Part shown: positions 13,001 through 22,000 of the stretch, piece after piece
Position numbering within the stretch: position 1 is the stretch's first letter
Layout: the number at the start of each line of letters is the position of its first letter
From: Bolinopsis microptera
Lineage: Eukaryota > Ctenophora > Tentaculata > Lobata > Bolinopsidae
Assembly: GCF_026151205.1 (NCBI RefSeq)
Contig: NC_087082.1
Location: 16,093,365-16,153,364 of the forward strand
Direction: 5' to 3'
Length of the DNA stretch: 60,000 nucleotides
Made by a program: the position numbers and the translations under genes
The notes under the pieces: model-generated
Told to the model about the DNA's origin: nothing
The model's database searches: none
The model's input: the letters and a program-made list of their open reading frames with translations, nothing else

Positions 13001-16000
13001 TAGCTAATGTTCATTGTTCATTCTCAGGGGTATTAATAGATTGTTTGAGCATGAAATTTGTTATTGCAAAACTTCTTATCAGTACTTCAGAGATTATATT
13101 CGATTGCTGAACTGATTACGAATTTAATCTATGATATTTCTGAAATACTAAAAGTTTCCGTTATATAGTAAACTCTAAATTTGTAACTTACTCTTTGTAG
13201 GACTAGGAGAATAAGCCATGCTCATCAGATTGAAAGAAGCGGAAGACTTCTGCACATTAACAGAAGGTTTAGGAGCTACAGGCGGAGGAGCCGGGGAAGC
13301 AGCCGGGGACGGAACCGGCGAGGCTGGTGAAGTGCCATTAGGAGGAGCTGCCGAGATGTTGTAACCAGGGAAAGTGTACTTGGGTATGGGGGTAACAGCA
13401 GGAGTGTTTTCTACGGGCGTCTCAGTTGTCTCGGCTGTAATGTGTAGTAAGTTATCTAAACTCCACTCTTACGTGGGATAGGTTTAGAGAATTATTTACA
13501 GACGAGCAGCACATTTAAAACATTGAATTATTATTACGTATCTTTTGGAATGGTAGGTGTGAGTTGGACATGAATGGATACACTGTAATCCTGCTTGTTG
13601 ATCCCACGTGACCTTCCTGAGAAATGAACTCCACAACTCTCTGAGTAAGCAGGTCTCCACAGGGCGGGCCTTGTAAGACACAACTAGAGTTGAGGAGGTG
13701 ATGTCATGATCCCTGGTCTGAAGTCATACTTAACGCGCGGGGATCATGTGTTATATTTTGATTGTGCATGCTAAACTAACGTGTAAACAGCGTGAACCTC
13801 GACTAAACGGTTCAAGCATGTAATCATAATATATCTAGTAGTTTTATAGTATGTGGAGTGAGATGGAGATCAGGTGGAGCGAGGAGATGAGTTTCATTGG
13901 GTCATTGTCATTTTTAAAATAGTGGTGATATTTCAAACAAATCAGTTTTAAAGTTTTAGGGATGAACATATTATGCATGCGTAATCTTTTTGAAAAATAT
14001 AACATCACACGAAAAACATTAAAACAATATTTAGTATTCAGCAAGGATTAGATTTGATCAGTGTGGTAGGACTTGAGTAACTTTGAACATGTAACATATC
14101 ATAATTCCGAGGGTTAACGTTTGATCTGAACATTTCTTATTGAACATGCTCTGAGCATGTTCATTAGGAGCTCATGCCATGCTATAACTGACCAAGTTGG
14201 CTTATCCACGTATCCAAGGATTCTTTTTTAGGCTTAACAAGCCTAGAGCTGCAAAAGACAGAAAAGGGTTATATCTACAACATAAACGGGCATGTTACCT
14301 TTCATTTCATCGAGCTGGGATTGTAAGAGTTTGAAAAATTTGCCCGATCGAGGTTTCGCCGTCATACTTGTATCCCTAAAAACGGAAATCAAAATCAAGA
14401 ATTACTTTTACTAAATGATAATGAGGTACAAATTTGGGACTGACACCTTCAACAACGACATTCTGGAATATCCAGCATCAATTTATATTTAAAATGTCGA
14501 GAATTAAGATATCTAAACCATAAAAGTGTTACGGTAGATGTCAAAAAACTTTATTCTCGACGTTTTCTCGACGTCAAAAACCTAAGATTTGTCAGAACAT
14601 GGATGTTGAAGATATGTTAAGATATCCCTTCACCCTGTACTAAATACAGGGTGAAGGGACTCGAATTTTGCGGTAAATATTTTATTGGAATGAATGACAG
14701 CTCAAAATGTTTATAAATTTATATTTGAGCTAATCAAAAATACCTATGCTTAGCACAAACTTAAGTTTTTCAAACAAAAAAGAATTGTGCTGTAGAAAAG
14801 AGAGAATTAGCTGTGCTTTTCGTAGGAAGAGGTAGCTTTTTAGTAGTTGTCAAAATTACAAATTGAGTAGCGGAAAATCCAGATAACACTGATAATTTCC
14901 CTTTTATTCACATTTAATTCATCCTTTCAGTCGGTCTGGGCTTTAAGCAAATCTGTTCGAAATTCACGTGGCTACTTTATGCTGCACTAAAACAGCCATG
15001 GAGAGTACAAAGAAAAAAACGTAGTTAAAATCGTGATCAATTTATAAAAAGGTGATTAAGAACACTTGCTCTCGAGTGGATTTATAAGAGTCAGGCAGAA
15101 AATTATACCTTCTTTCAAACCAATGGCTATCACTATCGGCTTGTCACGTGATATTTGAAATCTAAATCACGTGGTTCTCTACCCCTTAACAGTATTCAGA
15201 AAGCCTCTCTCCTTAAACCAACCAATCAGAGCCCAGTATTCCTCTATAATCCCACCAATCAAGTAGCGAGTTACTCGTCAATTGACGGACCTTACCTCGA
15301 TATTAGACGAGCATGAAATGTGCACTCACTGTGGGCAGAGGACAGATCCAGCCAATGGGGTGAGAGCGGCGGTTGACAGCCCTTATTCACAGGTAGGATC
15401 AAGCATCCAGCTATAACGGCACGTGCAGCCTTTTATTTGTTTGTTCAAATGCTCGTGCGTCAAATTGGACACGTGTCAGACCCACTAATGGATCGGTAGA
15501 CAAAAACTTCAGTGCAGTGGCTTTTATCTAGGGGTATTTAACCTAGGTAGTAGCTGTTAAATTGGTATTCACCTAAATCGCAGTATCAGTTTCGTGAGTT
15601 TTCCTTTTTTTCTTCCCAGTTGTTCTATTCTCCAGATTTTTTGATGGCCGGAAGGATGGATGTGCTCGCTGCTTGTGGAAAGATCAAGAAGACCAAGCAA
15701 CAGTGTCCGTTTTGTACTCGATGGTTTAAGTACGAAAAGTGTCATCGAAGGTTTTTTTGGGACTTAGTACTTTTTTTCTTTGATATTTAAACAATCTTTG
15801 TGTTTTATCATGATAAAGAATTTTCAGTACTTACGAAAACTTTGATCAATAATTTTAAACCGTATCTTTGTAGTAAATAAATGGTATTAACTGCAATTTT
15901 ACGATCATTCGCATTATTTTTGCAAGTTTCCTTACCTTGTCTTCTCCTTTCAACTCTCAAATAACAATTTCCGCCTAAAGGTATAAAGTTCCCTCAGTAA

Positions 16001-19000
16001 CATGCATCACAACGTGAAACTTTACTTCTAGTAGCATCTGTACCCGGAGCCTGGGTCTATATCATTTTATATATATTATAGACTTTAACTGTCTATAATA
16101 TATAGATATAATATATTTCACCTTTACCAAAACTCAGATTACGGTCCTTGTTCCCAACTGTAATGGGGGATTTTCAAACTAACATGACTACATCTTTGGT
16201 TTTGGTCTTACTAGCAGGAACCCGTATAACCCTAAAATGGTGTCAAGACTCAAGAGACTAAAATAATTATTACCTATTTAATTCGCGTTTTTGACACCAC
16301 TTGGGGGTCCAAATTTTGGGCTCTAAAACTCCTATTTCTTGGCCTATTTTTTATTTTTTCATACTGATTTGGAGGCCATTAAAGCATTTGACCCAATCAA
16401 AAAAGTTTCAGTTGTATATCTTTTACAGTTTTTACGGAAAGTCGCGTTAAAGTTGATGCCGTGGTGTCAGTAAAATGGCACGGAACCATATATATCGTCT
16501 CGCTTTATATATAGTAAGATAGCCAGCATGCAATAAGGCTTACTATAGACCGCAAAGTTATGAAAACTCAAACCACATTACCAACAGTTAGGCCACATTT
16601 AAAATCCTGCAGTTAAGTGTCCAGTCAAAGTTCACAAGCTCTGCAGATTTTCAAGTCATAGTGGAGAAATAATCTTATAGTTATATTTTCTAACTTAAAA
16701 TATTCAGTGGTGACCAAATTTAGCGGTTTTACAAAATTCCGGCTTAATAAATATAATAAGTTTCGCCCAAAATTGTATGCTACGATCGCATTATATTTTT
16801 AATGTCGAGTAAGCTATGGTGTTTGTTACTTAAAATTTAAGCTACAAATAAGTTACTTTAAATGTCGAGTAACCCATAATGTATTTTACTTAAAATGTCG
16901 AGTAAGCTAAAATGTAAGTTATTTAAATGTCGAGTAAGCTAAAATGTAAGATATTTAAAATGTCGAGTAAGCTAAAATGTAAGTTATTTAAAATGTCGAG
17001 TAAGCTAAAATGTAAGTTATTTAAAATGTCGAGTAATCTAAAATGTAAGTTATTTAAAATGTCGAGTAAGCTAAAATGTAAGATATTTAAAATGTCGAGT
17101 AAGCTAAAATGTAATTTATTTAAAATGTCGAGTAAGCTAAAATGTAAGATATTTAAAATGTCGAGTAAGCTAAAATGTAATTTATTTAAAATGTCGAGTA
17201 AACTACAACGTATTACATGCTGCCCACACTAAACTAACACTGTGTCAGGTTTTGCGACAAGAACCCCGCCCTACTCTACACAAACGGAGAGGATGACACC
17301 ATGGCTGACTACTTGAAGATGTGCCGGCCCACCAGCCCCACTTCCCCCACCACTTACCCCACCACAACCTGCCCCACACCGTGTAGCGAGGGACAATACA
17401 CATCCCACCCTTCTACCTACTACTTGATAGAGTTGGTCCCGCAACCAGTCATGTTTAGGGATATCCTAGATGAGCTGGTTAAGATAACTGATAACAAACT
17501 ACAGGTACTTATCTAGCTACTTATTGGTAATCTGCCAGCTGATAACAAACTACAGGTACTTATCTAGCTACTTATTGGCAATCTGCCAACTGATAACAAA
17601 CTACAGGTACTTATCTAGCTACTTATTGGTAATCTGCCAGCTGATAACAAACTACAGGTACTTATCTAGCTACTTATTGGTAATCTGCCAGCTGATAACA
17701 AACTACAGGTACTTATCTAGCTACTTATTGGTAATCTGCCAGCTGATAACAAACTACAGGTACTTATCTAGCTACTTATTGGTAATCTGCCAGCTGATAA
17801 CAAACTACAGGTACTTATCTAGCTACTTATTGGCAATCTGCCAACTGATAACAAACTACAGGTACTTATCTAGCTACTTATTGGCAATCTGCCAGCTGAT
17901 AACAAACTACAGGTACTTATCTAGCTACTTATTGGTAATCTGCCAACTGATAACAAACTACAGGTACTTATCTAGCTACTTACTGGTAATCTGCCAACTG
18001 ATAACAAACTACAGGTACTTATCTAGCTACTTACTGGTAATCTGCCAACTGATAACAAACTACAGGTACTTATCTACTATCTAGCTACTTATTGGTAATC
18101 TGCCAACTGATAACAAACTACAGGTACTTATCTAGCTACTTACTGGTAATCTGCCAGCTGATAACAAACTACAGGTACTTATCTACTATCTAGCTACTTA
18201 TTGGTAATCTGCCAACTGATAACAAACTACAGGTACTTATCTAGCTACTTACTGGTAATCTGCCAGCTGATAACAAACTACAGGTACTTATCTACTATCT
18301 AGCTACTTATTGGTAATCTGCCAGCTGATAACAAACTACAGGTACTTATCTAGCTACTTACTGGTAATCTGCCAGCTGATAAACTACAAATAAGCCGTGC
18401 TGATAGCTGAAGTTGCCTTAGTGCCTTAAGCCGAATCAATTTACAATTATCAACCATTAGACGAAAAAGTTTAATAAATTTAATGAGTTTAATTAGTTTA
18501 ATAAGTTTAATAAGTTTAATAAGTTTAATAAGTTTAATAAGTTTAATAAGTTTAATAAGTTTAATAAGTTTAATAAGTTTAATAAGTTTAATAAGTTTAA
18601 TAAGTTTAATAAGTTTTATAAGTTTAATAAGTTTAATAATTTTCTGGGGAATTAGATCATCAAACGGCAACAACACAGAATAACCAAAAGTGCAAAGTGA
18701 ATAACATTAGTTAGAGACAAAGCGTTTACTAGCAAGACAATTTATTAAGACTTACAAACTTGTAAATATCCATCAAGATTAACTGGTCTCTCATGCTCAA
18801 TAATCTGAGAAACCAAACTTTCAAACTGAGGGGTAGTTACAATAAGTGCGTAGTGCGTACTAACCCTCAACGTAACCCCCTCACTACTAATACTATAGTA
18901 GGTCTGTCACTCTTGATAACCGAGAGGTCCCGCCATTCAACGGATTCCCCGCCAGATTTGCAGTAGATTATTGACACATAACTAATGAGTTCATTAGCTT

Positions 19001-22000
19001 ACTAAATGATTATATTAGCAGTACTAATACTAGTTCTAGCCATTATCTACCCCAGTTAATTGATGATCTTACTCTGTTAACATCTCCTTATTTATTACCC
19101 CCAGATGCAACAACAAGATCCAGAACAAACACCACAAACCCACCCCTACTGGCCGGATGAGAACCAGCATTACCCTCCCTGCGACACTACTTCCACCCCC
19201 GACTACCAGTCAGCCCCACAGTGTACCCCTCAGCAGTCATGTGACTCAGACCACCCGGACACTAAAAGACGGAAACTGTCCCACTCTCAGGACATGTGCT
19301 ACGACCAGATAAGTTCAGGGTGGATGGACTGTAGTTACGAAACACTTCAGACTCACGGTTATGCTACGGGACATGACCAGCCCTTGTGGGACTCCAACTC
19401 TACCCTTCACGCTAGTTATCTGGAGGACTTGCTGCAAAATGACCTGGTGTCAGCCTTTTGACGGTCGACTTTTCAGCGTTTTTCAGCGTTTTTATGCAGA
19501 CTATTCTCTGTATTTTGACAGACTATTAGATGATCTTTTGTCGGTTTTTTGTGCTTTTGTGGCTAGCACCAGATGTTTCAAGTTTAAAAGTTTCGTGTTG
19601 CTTGCTTTTACGTCATTTCAATTTTCCGCAGGACTTTGTTTCGGACCCTATAAGGTAAAATCTGCTTGATATGTGTTTGTCTTGTAATATTAGATTATAT
19701 GATTGTACAGAACTTCCAGCTTTGTTTGTCTTTACAGCGGTGATAAAGTCTCAAACAAGTTTGTTATTGCATGCTTCAAAGTACAATAAAAACTTGCTTA
19801 AACGGTCAAAGAAACGTGACGCGATCAACAACAAATCAACAAGATACATAACGCAAAGAATAAACATTAATTTTGAAAATTATAGCCGGAGAACAGATCA
19901 AGAAACTCCCATTAAGGAGCAGAGTGAGGGAGACCAGGGGACCGCGGTTAAAGATTACAAACCAACTGATAACTCATTACCTAGTTAGGTACATACCCGG
20001 AATTCTCCCTCGAGTGGGCGATATTGATCACTTCCTCCCCAAACTGAGTCAAGGCTGACTTCGGCATGTCAAGCGAGGCTAGGGGAGAGAGAGGCATGTT
20101 GTCAAGGAAAGGGAAAATGTCCGTTACAACAAATAAACGTGCTGCATTTGTAAGGGGTACAGTGACGCGCAGGGTCATTACTAGCTGGGTAACTGTTACA
20201 AGTATGTGAAACTAATTTTCTAATAACACTAATTCTAATAGTCACACTATGTAGAGCGAGTCTCTCTCATAATTGTGACAAGACACAGACTCTCTGACAC
20301 ACTGGAAAAGTCAGCAACATGCCTGGTTCACATTATGTATTACAGACAATAGCATTATACATTTTACTCAATGAATATTCACTCACAATGCCATTATACT
20401 TAGCATATATATGAACGGAAGGCTCCAGCGTTACCTAATTAGACTAGGGGGTCAAAAGAAGCGGCTACAGGTTAGAGCATGCATCTTACTTACTTACTAA
20501 ATACCAGGACTACAATCCTACTACCGTCCCGTTAGATCGTGATCATTAAACCGCCAGGTTATTAACAATTTGCCAAGATATAAACGGATTGGAACACAAC
20601 AATTTGATTGCTTGACCATAATTTCAGGCTGTGTTTTGCGACAATAGTTACACGTTGCGATGACTTAATCTGTTATTAATCTCTCCATCCTTCACTTACC
20701 TTTACGATTAGGACGGTATGACATGTCGGGGGCGGGTTTATTAACTTTAACACCAGATGGCGGGGTAGCGGGCGGTGTTGGTGGTGCTCCTGGCGGCGTC
20801 ACTCTGCGTGCAGGTTTAGCTGGTTTAGCTGGAGTTTGGCAGAGTGGTGGAGCTGGTGGAGCAGGGACTGTGGGGGGAGGAGTGGGAGGAGTGGAGATCT
20901 CCACAGGGGCAGGGAGTACAGGAGGGGGTAAATCGTCTTCTGGTGGGGGAGGCGGCAAATCGGCCTGAAATACAGTTATCAGAGACAGGGGATTACGGTT
21001 ATTTAACAAATTGACAGAAAATAGAAACAGAAAAATTGACTTATGGCAAACAAATCAAAAATGAGTATATATCTATAAAATTGCTTTCAACCAAAAGTAT
21101 AACTGACTTCTGACAATAACCAATTAAAAGTTTCGGACAGGCTGAAGGTAATACAGAGTACAACTATTGGAAGATATGAACGGTAAATAAGGTAAACTGG
21201 TTTTACCATATCAAGAGAAGGAGGAGGAGGGAGATCCAGTTCAGCTGGAGGGGGAGGTAACAGAGAGACACTGTCATTATGTTCCAGAGGTGGGGGAGGC
21301 GGTTCCTCAACTAACTCTTCACAAAATTGCTTCATGGCGCTGAGTGCTTCCTCACGACTACAGGTCCCTCTACAAAGGTCCGGGAGTTACAACGAGTTTA
21401 AAACAAACATTCACAAATGTGGAGTTAATTCAACATCACGCATAAAATATAAAACCTCTGGATAATAACGTTATGATGATGCTGTGTAAAATGATACTGC
21501 GTGACCCTACATGACATGAAATTCCGACTATTTTCGTCTGAATCCGTCTTATAAACAACCCCAAACCGGGAGCTCTAAAACTAACTGCTCAAATGTAACA
21601 AAGCATTGTTACCACGAACTAAACAACATCAACCAAGGGTGCAGTGTAGTGTTACCAGTCTCAGATAAAGTAATGTTGAGGTCACGTGGTGAGCTAAGTG
21701 TATTTTGTTACTAATAAAACAGAGAATACTCTGCAGTGGTTACCTAACACCTCTGTTATAGAAGTGGAGCTACTGATACCACACATTTTCATCTTATTTC
21801 ATAACTTTATATGAAGTACAAATATGTCACATGTCACATGTCACATGTCACATGTCACATGCCACATGTCACACCTCACGTACCATCTTATTAAGCTACT
21901 CGGTTATTAAACATACCGTGCATAACATTACATGTTTCAGCACTGATATTCAATGAATCCCATCTTTGAAATTTCTTCAGAATGTGATTACTAATTGTTC

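Larger units (their letters stand above)
13435..15643. other. Intron of the PDZ-LIM gene outside the candidate alternative exon
   Basis: No gene apart from the 14299-14375 candidate. A perfect hairpin lies at 14625-14659. From about 15100 to 15540 the sequence is less AT-rich and carries several CACGTG/TCACGTG sites, which might be promoter or enhancer sequence. Confidence 0.45.

Noticed and set aside
17524-18084. 186-codon ORF with a 17-residue repeat
   Set aside because: Produced by the 51-bp minisatellite length being a multiple of three; it lies in the intron of the two-exon gene.
18350-18683. KLIKLI / ISLISL repeat ORFs on both strands
   Set aside because: 9-bp microsatellite translated in frame.
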